The notes beneath the pieces were generated by a model. That model did no database searches. It was not told where the DNA came from and worked only from the letters and a program-made list of their open reading frames with translations. Position numbers and translations under genes: made by a program. From Chitinophagaceae bacterium (lineage in GTDB: Bacteria; Bacteroidota; Bacteroidia; Chitinophagales; Chitinophagaceae), in NCBI GenBank assembly GCA_016720565.1, contig JADKKJ010000001.1:496001-560000 (forward strand): a stretch of DNA of 64,000 nt, read 5' to 3'. Positions 26,309 through 34,044 of this stretch are shown in pieces (within the stretch, counting starts at the first letter, position 1; the number at the start of each line of letters is the position of its first letter).

Positions 26309-26350
26309 GCAAAAAAAATGACCAGTAGATCTACTGGTCATTTTTTTTGC
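26309..26350 (-). terminator. Perfect 42-base palindromic terminator of the CHASE2/FecR-like operon
   Basis: Two 21-base arms are exact reverse complements: GC, eight A, TGACCAGTAGA, then the mirror image ending in eight T and GC. As RNA it would fold with a small AGATCT-centred loop and a T tract in both directions. It lies just after the FecR-like gene stop. Confidence 0.85.
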
Positions 26351-26361
26351 TGGTAATCCAA

Positions 26362-27264
26362 TTATTTTATCTCGTAATCTTTTTTAAATGACATCAGGGT
26401 AGAGCGGTACAATACATTGGAAGCATCTGCTGCAGCGGCTTTTGTATAATATTGCCAGGCCTCAGGAAGATAATGCCCGTCCTCCATCATAAAACCCATT
26501 CTGTATGATTCTTCTGCAGCTGCCTCAAAACCAGCGGTCTGGTTCTTTACATTGGCCAGGAAAGCGGCCGCTGTTTCCCTGGTCACATAATTCAGCACCT
26601 TCATTTCTTCATTCTCTTCTCCGCGTACGGAAACTGTCCAGAGATAAGATTTGCCAGGGCTCAGTTTAGAAGCAAAATTGGAAATAGGGATCTTCATTTT
26701 TGAAACAACAGAGGAAAACACGGGAGTGGTCAGATTATCAATGGAGAAGATCTTGAATTCAAAATCTTTTGCTTCTGTATATGATTTCCAGGAAAGTGGA
26801 AAGTCAGCACCAATGCCGCTGAAATTCACGGTATCCAGTCTTGGATCGATCCAGATATTATTGATAGAACGGCTGACCGCACCTACGGTATTCATATAAG
26901 CTTTACGATTGCTTCCGGGGGCGTCACCGGTTTTGGTCATGGAAGCCCAAACATATTTTACATAATTGGCGGTAATGGAATTGCTGCTCACTTTGCAGGA
27001 ATCTCCAAAAGCCTTAAGGGCATAAGTGCCGGCTTTTGATACGGTGAACATGGCCGCCTCATTGCAAATAAGCGTGACCATGCCGCCTGCTGCCAGTTTA
27101 ATTGTACTGGCGGCTGTAAGTGAACGGCCCACTTTGGCCTTGCTCTCCACATTATTTTCTACTACAGTTACGTTGCCCTTAAAACTGTAAAGTAAAAAAT
27201 TGTTCTGCGCATTCGCAGCAAATGCAAGAGAGCAGAGTAAAAGCAGGACAGGGATTTTTTTCAT
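26362..27264 (-). CDS. Secreted FecR-like protein
   Basis: This 300-residue protein has a signal peptide (residues 1-19, cleavage after ANAQ). Residues about 25-85 (YSFKGNVTVVE, AKVGRSLTAASTIKLAAGGMVTLI) look like a FecR-type beta domain, the fold of periplasmic signal-relay proteins, here without a membrane anchor. The middle (WIDPRLDTVNFSGIGADFPLSW, LSPGKSYLWTVSVRGEENEE) resembles a beta-sandwich domain. The C-terminal about 50 residues look like one TPR helix pair (YLPEAWQYYTKAAAADASNVLYR). It follows the CHASE2 gene by 36 bases and ends at a strong terminator. The function is unknown; context suggests envelope sensing. Confidence 0.75.
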   Translation of the reverse strand: MKKIPVLLLLCSLAFAANAQNNFLLYSFKGNVTVVENNVESKAKVGRSLTAASTIKLAAGGMVTLICNEAAMFTVSKAGTYALKAFGDSCKVSSNSITANYVKYVWASMTKTGDAPGSNRKAYMNTVGAVSRSINNIWIDPRLDTVNFSGIGADFPLSWKSYTEAKDFEFKIFSIDNLTTPVFSSVVSKMKIPISNFASKLSPGKSYLWTVSVRGEENEEMKVLNYVTRETAAAFLANVKNQTAGFEAAAEESYRMGFMMEDGHYLPEAWQYYTKAAAADASNVLYRSTLMSFKKDYEIK

Positions 27265-27300
27265 CTTTTCGGAATTTAAAGGTTTATATGGTTTGAATGA

Positions 27301-28632
27301 TCAATGGTGATGTGGTTTGAATACAGTTCGATAGTTAAACCGTTTGTGCATCCATACGGCCCAGGCTTCATAAAAGTAGATCACATCCACCGCCATGATG
27401 ATCACCACCAGGCTAAGTTTCAGGTCAACTTTTAATCGATATCTGTCAAAAAGGTACAGACCCAGCCAAACAAAAAATATGGCCGAAGCCACCTGGCCGA
27501 TCTTTGCTACTAAGTGGAACCAGATGTGGTTTTCCAGGTAATAATGGATAAAAAAGGACATATGTAACCATCCGATGAGAACTGCTATAAGAATGGTTGC
27601 CCACAAAGGTAACTTTTTTACATAGTTATCTTCAAGGGCCATGGATATTATATTAGCGTGAACAAAGATCCCGTTCATATCTGGCCATGATTTGCCATAG
27701 AACTTATCGTTCATGGGCGTAAATTTCTTATCCTCAATATTATAGGGATTCAAATTTACATAGGCCAGCAAGGCGATCTTCCCTTTAAGTATGGACCCAT
27801 CCACCTCGTCGGCCAGCAATTGATCACCTTCCAGGATCAGGTACTGGGTTGCCCTGCGGGTGTAGTTTATCATGGTCATATGGTCACCATGATGCTCCAT
27901 TTCTTCATAGGCTTCGGGTTTATAATGCTTCAGGATCGAGGCTGTAAAAGAGGGGAGGATGCTATCCGAATGCTCCATTTTTTTCACCGGGAAAAAATTG
28001 CGGATGCTTTCCTTGTCATCGGCCGGAAAATTCACAAATCCATAATTATGCACATGGTCTTTGAAATAATTCCTGGAAAAACTCAGCTCATGCGTTCCGG
28101 TATCAAGTATATACTGGGCAGCGCCCACCAGGTTAGGATTTTCTTTAAAGGCCTTGCTCAATAAGGAATCGGACAGCGGATCCCTGGGACCGTCGAATAA
28201 AACATCCAGGGCCATCACCTTAGGCTGATAACTGGCTGTTTTCTCTATCATCAGTGCAATTGTATCGCGCTTAGCCTCGCCTATATTGATCACCACAATA
28301 TTTGTATCTATACCGCTATCAGAACCCTTACCCAGTTTAGCATAGCTCAGGTCATTCATATCAAAATCCTTCATGGCCAGTTTGATCGGGTTCAGCGTAC
28401 CGAGATTCAGCGGAATGGAGCCTAAAATAAAAATGAATATGAAGACCCAAAGGGTAGCGAAAATGGTATCCCTTTCATAGAGGTATTTGGTCACATTTCG
28501 ATGAATGCGACGGGCATGATGTCCAATATGTTTATGAAAAGGTCTTTTTTCAGCCGGTTGTTTTGGCTGTTTTTCAGGGTGGCTATGTTCATGCTCCGCC
28601 CCTTTTGGATGTTGTTCTTCCTGGTGATCCAT
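27301..28632 (-). CDS. CHASE2-domain membrane protein lacking an output domain
   Basis: This 443-residue protein has a His-rich cytoplasmic start (HEHSHPEK), one helix (about 57-77), a large extracytoplasmic region, then three C-terminal helices (about 345-425) and a short basic tail ending in HHH. The extracytoplasmic part carries CHASE2 features: IVVINIGEAKRDTIALMIEK, YQPKVMALDVLFDGPRDPLSDSLLSKAF and a later GKIALLAYVN strand. CHASE2 normally feeds a kinase, cyclase or phosphatase. None follows here; the protein stops after the third helix. It is divergent from the caspase-TPR gene (150-base gap) and is co-directional with the FecR-like gene, which suggests a sensor whose effect goes through partner proteins. 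Confidence 0.8.
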   Translation of the reverse strand: MDHQEEQHPKGAEHEHSHPEKQPKQPAEKRPFHKHIGHHARRIHRNVTKYLYERDTIFATLWVFIFIFILGSIPLNLGTLNPIKLAMKDFDMNDLSYAKLGKGSDSGIDTNIVVINIGEAKRDTIALMIEKTASYQPKVMALDVLFDGPRDPLSDSLLSKAFKENPNLVGAAQYILDTGTHELSFSRNYFKDHVHNYGFVNFPADDKESIRNFFPVKKMEHSDSILPSFTASILKHYKPEAYEEMEHHGDHMTMINYTRRATQYLILEGDQLLADEVDGSILKGKIALLAYVNLNPYNIEDKKFTPMNDKFYGKSWPDMNGIFVHANIISMALEDNYVKKLPLWATILIAVLIGWLHMSFFIHYYLENHIWFHLVAKIGQVASAIFFVWLGLYLFDRYRLKVDLKLSLVVIIMAVDVIYFYEAWAVWMHKRFNYRTVFKPHHH

Positions 28633-28738
28633 GTTAGCGTTTTGGTTGGTTGGGTAATTCTACCCTTAAATTAATCATTTGCTGCAACTATCAGGCTGTC
28701 ACTTACTACTTATTCTGGAAATAACAGGCTGTTAACGA

Positions 28739-28770
28739 TTGGGTTATTCATAGGTAATTGCCTAAATTAG
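28739..28770 (+). promoter_or_regulatory. Possible promoter of the caspase-TPR gene
   Basis: TTG at 28739-28741 and TAAATTAG at 28763-28770 are 21 bases apart, 12 bases before the ATG. The -7 element is an imperfect match. Confidence 0.3.
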
Positions 28771-28782
28771 AGGGATAAATTT

Positions 28783-31700
28783 ATGAGAATTTACGCTGCC
28801 TTTGCCTTATCGCTTATTCTATTTCTGTCGGCAACCACCGGGTTGACCGCGCAGGCACCGGCCGTTATTGCTCCCCCCAAGCCCAGGGATTCCACTATTG
28901 CAGGTCCACAAACCTTTGCGATGATCATGGGTATCTCAAAATATAAATATGTACGCCCACTAACCTATGCTGATAAAGACGCTGAACTTTTCAGGGATTT
29001 TTTAAAATCACCTGCAGGAGGAAAACTCAGTGACGATAATATTTTCTGCCTATTAAATGACCAGGCCCAGGCCGCCACTTTTTTTACAAAAGGATCCAAA
29101 TGGCTGGATGCGAAAAAACTCCGGCAGGGCGATAAGCTTTTTATTTACCTGGCGGGTCACGGAGATGCGATCGATGAAGATCAGTTCTTTTATATAGCCT
29201 ATGATTGCAACCCCGCAGGCGATAAGAACAATTATCTCGCGGGAGGCACTGTTCAGTTATATAATTTAAAAAGAAAGATCGCCAAGGAAACTGGTAAAGG
29301 AGTGGAGGTTTATTTTATCATGGATGCCTGTCGTACCAGTGAATTACCGGGAGGAAGTGATGGCCAGTCCGGGTTGTTCAAGGCCATTTCAGAAGAAAGG
29401 GAAGGGGAAGTGATCATGCTGGCTACAGGTGCCGGACAGGAATCACTGGAGGATGCTACCATTGGAACAGGCCATGGATTATTCACTTATTTCCTGATCG
29501 ATGGTTTGGCGGGTATGGCAGACTCTATGGGAACCCAGGATAAAAAAACCACCCTTGCCGAGATACAACAGTATATACAGAAAAATGTACCGGCTGTTGC
29601 CAGGGAAGTGTTCAAGCGCAAGCAGGACCCTTTCATATGCTGTGCCGAGTTCAATGAAAAAGTGATCAGTAACGTGGATGTGGATTATTTCAAAAAATGG
29701 CAGGACGCAAAGAAACTATCTGGAAAAATGCTGGGCAGTTCACTGGTAGCTCCCAGGGGAAGAGGATTGGGAAAGATCACCGACACGGTAGTGATAGAAG
29801 CGTACAATCTTTTCAATACTGCTGTAAAGGAGAACCGGCTGACCGGAATAAATTCCGCGCAGTTTTATTATGACCAGATGGCGAAAAATTATCCGGATGA
29901 TCCTTATACACTCGATGCCCAGTCGACACTGGCAGTTGAATATATAAACTTCGCGCAAAGCAAGATCAATCTTTACCTGGCTTGTAAGGATGCGGCCTCT
30001 ATCCAGCGGATCAGGGCCCAGATAGAAGAAGATGAAAAAACGGAGGAAATGAATGCCAGCCTTGATCGCATGGAGAAGGTGGCTCAGCAGGAATTCTTCG
30101 AAGTGGGAGAGATGCTGGAGAAAGCCATTAAGTATATCATGCCCGATGATCCTGATTTTGCGAAAACACTTTTTGGCCGTATGTATTTTTTCAAAGCCCG
30201 CGGCTATTTTGGTAACAGGGGCAAACTGGTAGATATAAAAACTGCTTTCAATTACGCCTATTCGGCCTATGCCCGCGATAAAAATGCCGCCTATATCCTG
30301 AATACGCTTTCCTCCCTTCATCTCGATAATGGCAGGATAGACAGTGCGATATATTATGCAAAGCAGGCTATTGCCGCTGCCCCTAAATGGAGATATCCTT
30401 ATGTAACCCTGGCCTTCTCTTATAAAACCCAAAACAAGGCGGATTCTGCGATAAAATATTACAAGCGTTCTATTGAAGTGGATCCGGCCAATGCCGATGC
30501 TTATGTAGACCTGGGGCATTATTTTTATTTCCTATCCCGACCTGATTCGGCGATCAGTTATTACCAGAAGGCGCTTTCCATTGAGCCGGAAAATGTATAT
30601 GCCAGCAATAATATCGGGTGGTTATACCATGATAAGAAGCAATATGCCAATGCTATCACATATTTCAAAAAAAGCCTGCTGGCCGATCCTAAATTCATTA
30701 ATGCCTATAACGGGATCAGTAAAACATTTTTTGAACAGGGTATGTATGACAGTGCCCGGATCTACTATAGTAAAGCCTTTGAACATTACCAGGATAAATC
30801 AATCGTAAATGTTTACCTGGGTAACTTCTATAAAGACCTTAAGCAATATGATTCTGCCAAGGTGTATTATCGGAAGGCCGCTGAACTTGATCCCCGTTAT
30901 GAAGATGCCTTCAATAATCTGGGTAAAGTTTCTTTTACCCTGAAGCAATATGACTCGGCCCGGTTCTATTATAATCGCGCACTGGTGGCCAACCCCAATT
31001 CAGCAGCAGCGCTGATCAACCTGGGACTTGTTTTCAAAGAGTTGAAAAGATTGGATTCCGCCTCCTACTATTTTGAATCCGCTGTGAACCTGGAGCCAGG
31101 CAATGCCTCCATCCTGAACAATGTGGGTGTGATCTACGGTCAGGATAAACTCTACGATTCCGCAAAAAATTATTTCCGCCGGGCATTGTTTGTCAGGCCG
31201 GATTATAAGCCCGCTTCCAATAATATGATCCGGATATTCCGGGAACAAAACCTCCTGGATTCCATTACTAATTTCATCAAAGGGTTTTCCCTGGTCGATC
31301 CTGACAGTCCAATGTATATGAATGATATTGGAAGGGCATTTTATGACCAGAAAAGATTCGACTCGGCCAGGTTCTATTTCAGGAAAGGTTTGCAGAAAGA
31401 TCCCACGAACGCGCAGATCCTGAGCAATATGGGATTGACCTTCCAGGCCCTCAAAATGCTTGACTCTGCCAGGATCTATATTCAACGGGCTCTGAAAAAT
31501 GATCCGGAAAATTCAGCCATACTTTCCAATATGGCCATGGTATTCCGGCAGTTGAAAAAATATGATTCCGCGGGTTATTATTTCAGGATGCAAATGATGA
31601 AGAGGACCAGTCCGACGGCGCAGGCCTATCTCACCATTGGAAATTTTTATTCAGATATGAAAGAATATGATTCGGCGGTAGTTTATTTCAGGATGGCCAT

Positions 31701-32139
31701 TAAAATTGATCCGGGCTATGCTCCTGCTTATACCAATACCGGTCAGTCATTCATGGAACTGGAGCAGAATGATTCTGCCATGCGTTATTTGCGCAGGGCA
31801 TTTCAGATCGATCCTTTAAGCTATCCGCCTGCGCATAATTTAGGCCTGCTGCATCATAGTATGGGCCATTATGACTCCGCTATATATTACCTGAAAAGAT
31901 CCATAGACAATGATCCTTCCAAAGAGAAGGCCTATTACCAGCTGGCCTGCAGCTATGCATTGAATAAACAGACCGACCAGGCCATAAATTATTTACGCCT
32001 ATCGGCCCAGAAGGGTACTAAGCCAAAGGATATCAGGGATTGGGCAGAAGACCCTGACCTGGAGTTTCTGCGGCCATTAAAGGCCTTCCAGGATATACTG
32101 GATGAATATTCCCCCGGCTGGCGAACCCGTGGCCAATAA
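28783..32139 (+). CDS. Secreted caspase-fold peptidase with about 17 TPRs
   Basis: This 1118-residue protein has a signal peptide (cleavage near LTAQ, residue 24). Residues about 40-300 are a peptidase C14 (metacaspase/orthocaspase) domain: AMIMGISKYKY, then the catalytic His126 in YLAGHGD and Cys183 in MDACRTS, and TGAGQESLED. Both dyad residues are present. After a helical linker come about 17 tandem TPRs (about residues 500-1085); fourteen carry Asp-Ser-Ala at the same place, as in KQYDSARFYY. The TPRs probably bind partner proteins. The signal peptide places the enzyme outside the cytoplasm. The divergent CHASE2 and FecR-like genes are the likely partners. The substrate is unknown. Confidence 0.88.
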   Translation: MRIYAAFALSLILFLSATTGLTAQAPAVIAPPKPRDSTIAGPQTFAMIMGISKYKYVRPLTYADKDAELFRDFLKSPAGGKLSDDNIFCLLNDQAQAATFFTKGSKWLDAKKLRQGDKLFIYLAGHGDAIDEDQFFYIAYDCNPAGDKNNYLAGGTVQLYNLKRKIAKETGKGVEVYFIMDACRTSELPGGSDGQSGLFKAISEEREGEVIMLATGAGQESLEDATIGTGHGLFTYFLIDGLAGMADSMGTQDKKTTLAEIQQYIQKNVPAVAREVFKRKQDPFICCAEFNEKVISNVDVDYFKKWQDAKKLSGKMLGSSLVAPRGRGLGKITDTVVIEAYNLFNTAVKENRLTGINSAQFYYDQMAKNYPDDPYTLDAQSTLAVEYINFAQSKINLYLACKDAASIQRIRAQIEEDEKTEEMNASLDRMEKVAQQEFFEVGEMLEKAIKYIMPDDPDFAKTLFGRMYFFKARGYFGNRGKLVDIKTAFNYAYSAYARDKNAAYILNTLSSLHLDNGRIDSAIYYAKQAIAAAPKWRYPYVTLAFSYKTQNKADSAIKYYKRSIEVDPANADAYVDLGHYFYFLSRPDSAISYYQKALSIEPENVYASNNIGWLYHDKKQYANAITYFKKSLLADPKFINAYNGISKTFFEQGMYDSARIYYSKAFEHYQDKSIVNVYLGNFYKDLKQYDSAKVYYRKAAELDPRYEDAFNNLGKVSFTLKQYDSARFYYNRALVANPNSAAALINLGLVFKELKRLDSASYYFESAVNLEPGNASILNNVGVIYGQDKLYDSAKNYFRRALFVRPDYKPASNNMIRIFREQNLLDSITNFIKGFSLVDPDSPMYMNDIGRAFYDQKRFDSARFYFRKGLQKDPTNAQILSNMGLTFQALKMLDSARIYIQRALKNDPENSAILSNMAMVFRQLKKYDSAGYYFRMQMMKRTSPTAQAYLTIGNFYSDMKEYDSAVVYFRMAIKIDPGYAPAYTNTGQSFMELEQNDSAMRYLRRAFQIDPLSYPPAHNLGLLHHSMGHYDSAIYYLKRSIDNDPSKEKAYYQLACSYALNKQTDQAINYLRLSAQKGTKPKDIRDWAEDPDLEFLRPLKAFQDILDEYSPGWRTRGQ
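30290..32040 (+). repeat. Tandem TPR-coding repeats
   Basis: About 17 in-frame repeats of roughly 102 bases (34 residues) run through the second half of the caspase gene. Helix A typically reads NLGxxFxxLK, helix B YDSAxxYYxRAL, and the linker xxDPxNAxA. The sequence is uniform at protein level but diverged at DNA level. Confidence 0.8.
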
Positions 32140-32176
32140 TAGGCACTATTCCCAACCTTAATTTTATAATTATCCC

Positions 32177-32184
32177 TATATTTG
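32177..32184 (+). promoter_or_regulatory. -7 element of the tRNA-Arg gene
   Basis: TATATTTG followed by CAGCCCC lies 37 bases before the mature tRNA 5' end. Confidence 0.6.
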
Positions 32185-32221
32185 CAGCCCCTGAAGCGGT
32201 ACATAATAACGCATAGGGCAT

Positions 32222-32298
32222 GGCCCCGTAGCTCAATTGAATAGAGCACTTGACTACGGATCAAGAGGTTTCTGGTTTGAATCCAGACGGGGTCACCA
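32222..32298 (+). tRNA. tRNA-Arg (anticodon ACG)
   Basis: The sequence folds as a full cloverleaf. The acceptor GGCCCCG pairs with CGGGGTC (one G-T pair), the D arm is GAGC-type, the anticodon stem CTTGA/TCAAG holds loop CTACGGA with ACG at 32256-32258, and the T arm has the GGTTTGAATCC core. The CCA end is encoded (32296-32298). Adenine 34 is expected to be edited to inosine by TadA. Confidence 0.97.
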
Positions 32299-32303
32299 AA
32301 ATG

Positions 32304-32334
32304 AAAAGGGTTGCAGATCGCAACCCTTTTTTTT
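32304..32334 (+). terminator. Terminator of tRNA-Arg
   Basis: AAAAGGGTTGC and GCAACCCTTTT pair around AGATC and end in a long T run, directly after the CCA end. Confidence 0.88.
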
Positions 32335-32451
32335 ATAAATGATTCTCCTCATTGTTTTCAGGTATCAATCTATAGTAACTTTTACTTTCTCATCCATCCC
32401 TGTTCTTATCTGCGGATCAATGGCGGATCATAACAGCAATTGAATATGTAG

Positions 32452-32649
32452 GATGATCGTATTAATAAGCTCGTCCTGAACGGTGAGATCATTGCCAGGG
32501 ATGCCTGCCTGCCACTGACCGAGTGGGGAAATTATTACCTACTATACAGCGCTATTTTCCTAATGCGTTATGGCCAGGCACAGGTTCTTATTCTCATTGA
32601 GCAGGTAAATCATTGTGGCACGATTTTCCTAACTATACCTATGAAATGA
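32452..32649 (+). other. Start-less open frame, possible gene remnant
   Basis: In the 32340-32679 gap a 65-codon open frame follows a TAG with no credible start codon. It reads DDRINKLVLNGEI, then LPLTEWGNYYLLYSAIF and further hydrophobic residues. The composition is protein-like, but I recognise no family. It could be a decayed gene or chance. Nothing else is visible in that gap. Confidence 0.2.
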
Positions 32650-32679
32650 AAACCTTATTCTAAACTAAAACTGAAAACT

Positions 32680-32853
32680 ATGTTACGCTGGACTGTCATT
32701 TTTCTGGTGGTAGCGATCATTGCTGCCTTATTCGGGTTCGGTGGTATCGCAGCAGGAGCTGCAGGTATCGCGAAAGTATTGTTCTTTATTTTCATCGTTC
32801 TGTTCCTATTGTCATTGATATTCGGGAGGTCTGCTTCGAGATCTGATCTTTAG
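32680..32853 (+). CDS. DUF1328 (UPF0391) small membrane protein
   Basis: A 57-residue protein, very short and easily missed. It reads MLRWTVIFLVVAIIAALFGFGGIAAGAAG and then a second helix (AKVLFFIFIVLFLLSLIFG), the two-helix pattern and N-terminal MLRW of the DUF1328/YtjA family, usually found near stress-related small membrane proteins. An A-rich leader precedes the ATG. It is followed at 53 bases by the YtxH-like gene. Confidence 0.88.
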   Translation: MLRWTVIFLVVAIIAALFGFGGIAAGAAGIAKVLFFIFIVLFLLSLIFGRSASRSDL

Positions 32854-32906
32854 TGGTCTGTCCGATATAATAATTTTCGTAACGTAAATCATAAAAAATA
32901 CACACT

Positions 32907-33176
32907 ATGAACTCCAATTCAAAATTACTGCTGGGTATCCTGGGTGCTGCCGCAGCAGGGGTGGTGATAGGCCTGCTTATAGCTCCTGAAAAAGGAATTG
33001 AGATGCGCAGCCGTATCGCCCGCAAAGCAACTGACCTTGGTAACAGCCTTAGCAGCGGCTTCAACAACATTTTATCCAAAGCGGATGACGAAATGGAAGA
33101 AATGAAAGGAAAGGCGCGTCGTGCGAAATCGGCCGCTGAGGAAAACCTTAATTCGATCAAAGAATCATTCAGCTAA
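32907..33176 (+). CDS. YtxH-domain protein
   Basis: This 89-residue protein has one N-terminal helix (LLLGILGAAAAGVVIGLLIAPEKG), then a Lys/Glu-rich amphipathic region (about residues 30-89), the YtxH pattern with the LxAPxxG motif after the helix. YtxH proteins are general-stress small membrane proteins of unknown mechanism. A hairpin with a T run follows, so the messages of this gene and the next may be partly separated. Confidence 0.88.
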   Translation: MNSNSKLLLGILGAAAAGVVIGLLIAPEKGIEMRSRIARKATDLGNSLSSGFNNILSKADDEMEEMKGKARRAKSAAEENLNSIKESFS

Positions 33177-33183
33177 AAACTAA

Positions 33184-33213
33184 AAAGCAGATCCCGTAAG
33201 GTCTGCTTTATTT
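33184..33213 (+). terminator. Hairpin between the YtxH-like and holin-like genes
   Basis: AAAGCAGATCC pairs with GGTCTGCTTT (one bulged T) around CGTAA and is followed by TTTATTTT. It ends a few bases before the next start codon, so it may act as an attenuator. Confidence 0.6.
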
Positions 33214-33219
33214 TATGCT

Positions 33220-33588
33220 ATGAACACAAATACCTCTGCTATCCCTGATAAGGAGAATATAAAAAATAACGCGGAAGATCTTTTAAAACATGCCTCCGAT
33301 TATGCGGAAACCTGGTATGAAAAGACCCTGCTTACGCTGACCAGTAAATCCATCAAGGCAGGTGCTTCCATGATCAATGGATTTCTGCTGCTTGTATTGG
33401 GGCTGGTCGTGTTTTTATTCCTGAATATTGCGTTGGGATGGTGGCTGGGCGAATTGTTGAACAGTATGGCTTTGGGATTCCTGCTATTAGGGGGATTTTA
33501 CCTGCTTATACTTGTGGTTATGGTCGCCGCGCGAAGGTCTTTTCTAAACTTTTTTCGCAATATGCTAACCAAAATGTTCTATGAGTAA
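33220..33588 (+). CDS. Holin-superfamily-like membrane protein
   Basis: This 122-residue protein has a hydrophilic start (about 1-45, with NAEDLLKHASDYAETWYEK), two strong helices (about 52-75 and 82-107), and a basic tail (RRSFLNFFRNMLTKMF). The architecture is that of the putative actinobacterial Holin-X (PF07332) family often found next to YtxH and DUF1328 genes in stress clusters. I see no phage genes around it, so a lysis role is unlikely. It overlaps the next gene by 8 bases. Confidence 0.75.
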   Translation: MNTNTSAIPDKENIKNNAEDLLKHASDYAETWYEKTLLTLTSKSIKAGASMINGFLLLVLGLVVFLFLNIALGWWLGELLNSMALGFLLLGGFYLLILVVMVAARRSFLNFFRNMLTKMFYE

Positions 33589-33991
33589 GAAGTTGAGCAA
33601 ATACGATGAGCTGGAACAACGGCGCCTGGAACTTGACCTGCTGTTAAAAGCGAAGAAAGAACTGGTGATCGCCGACCTGGAAATGCTGCAGGCCGACCTC
33701 AAAGGGCCTGCGGCTCTCCTTAAAACTGCGGGCCAGTTTGTTACTCCGCAGAAAACACATCCTTTATTGAAGGCGGGCATTAGCAAATCGGTAGATCTGT
33801 TGGTTAATGGTCTTATCCTGGGTAAGGCCGGCTGGATAACCCGAAACCTTGTTTCTTACCTGGTTCGTAATTATTCCACTTACCTCGTAGAAGAGAAAAA
33901 AGCTACTGTTTTTCAAAAAATATCTTCCTGGTTCCACGCTCATTCAGGAAATGGGAAGGCGGCGCCTGTGGGCCTTGGTGATCTTGGATAA
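33581..33991 (+). CDS. Coiled-coil-start protein of envelope cluster, unknown function
   Basis: This 136-residue protein has an N-terminal Glu/Lys-rich coiled-coil (KYDELEQRRLELDLLLKAKKELVIADLEMLQADLKG) and a C-terminal half with a short hydrophobic stretch (SVDLLVNGLILGKAGWITRNLVSYLVRNY). It does not match a family I can name. It overlaps the upstream holin-like gene by 8 bases, a sign of translational coupling, and precedes the AI-2E family transporter. Confidence 0.8.
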   Translation: MSKKLSKYDELEQRRLELDLLLKAKKELVIADLEMLQADLKGPAALLKTAGQFVTPQKTHPLLKAGISKSVDLLVNGLILGKAGWITRNLVSYLVRNYSTYLVEEKKATVFQKISSWFHAHSGNGKAAPVGLGDLG

Positions 33992-34007
33992 CAGGCATAA
34001 GTTTATG

Positions 34008-34015
34008 TAACTTTA
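34008..34015 (+). promoter_or_regulatory. Possible -7 element of the AI-2E family gene
   Basis: TAACTTTA, one mismatch from the consensus, lies 29 bases before the ATG at 34045, so this gene may be transcribed separately from the small-protein cluster as well as with it. Confidence 0.4.
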
Positions 34016-34044
34016 TATTCCCTGTTTGGGAATAAAACCTTCAC

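Noticed and set aside
29740..30519. A 259-codon minus-strand open frame inside the caspase-TPR gene
   Set aside because: It is opposite the coding strand of a clear gene and results from its repeat composition.
33220..33588. Phage lysis holin
   Set aside because: No endolysin or structural phage gene is nearby; the neighbours are stress-type small membrane proteins.
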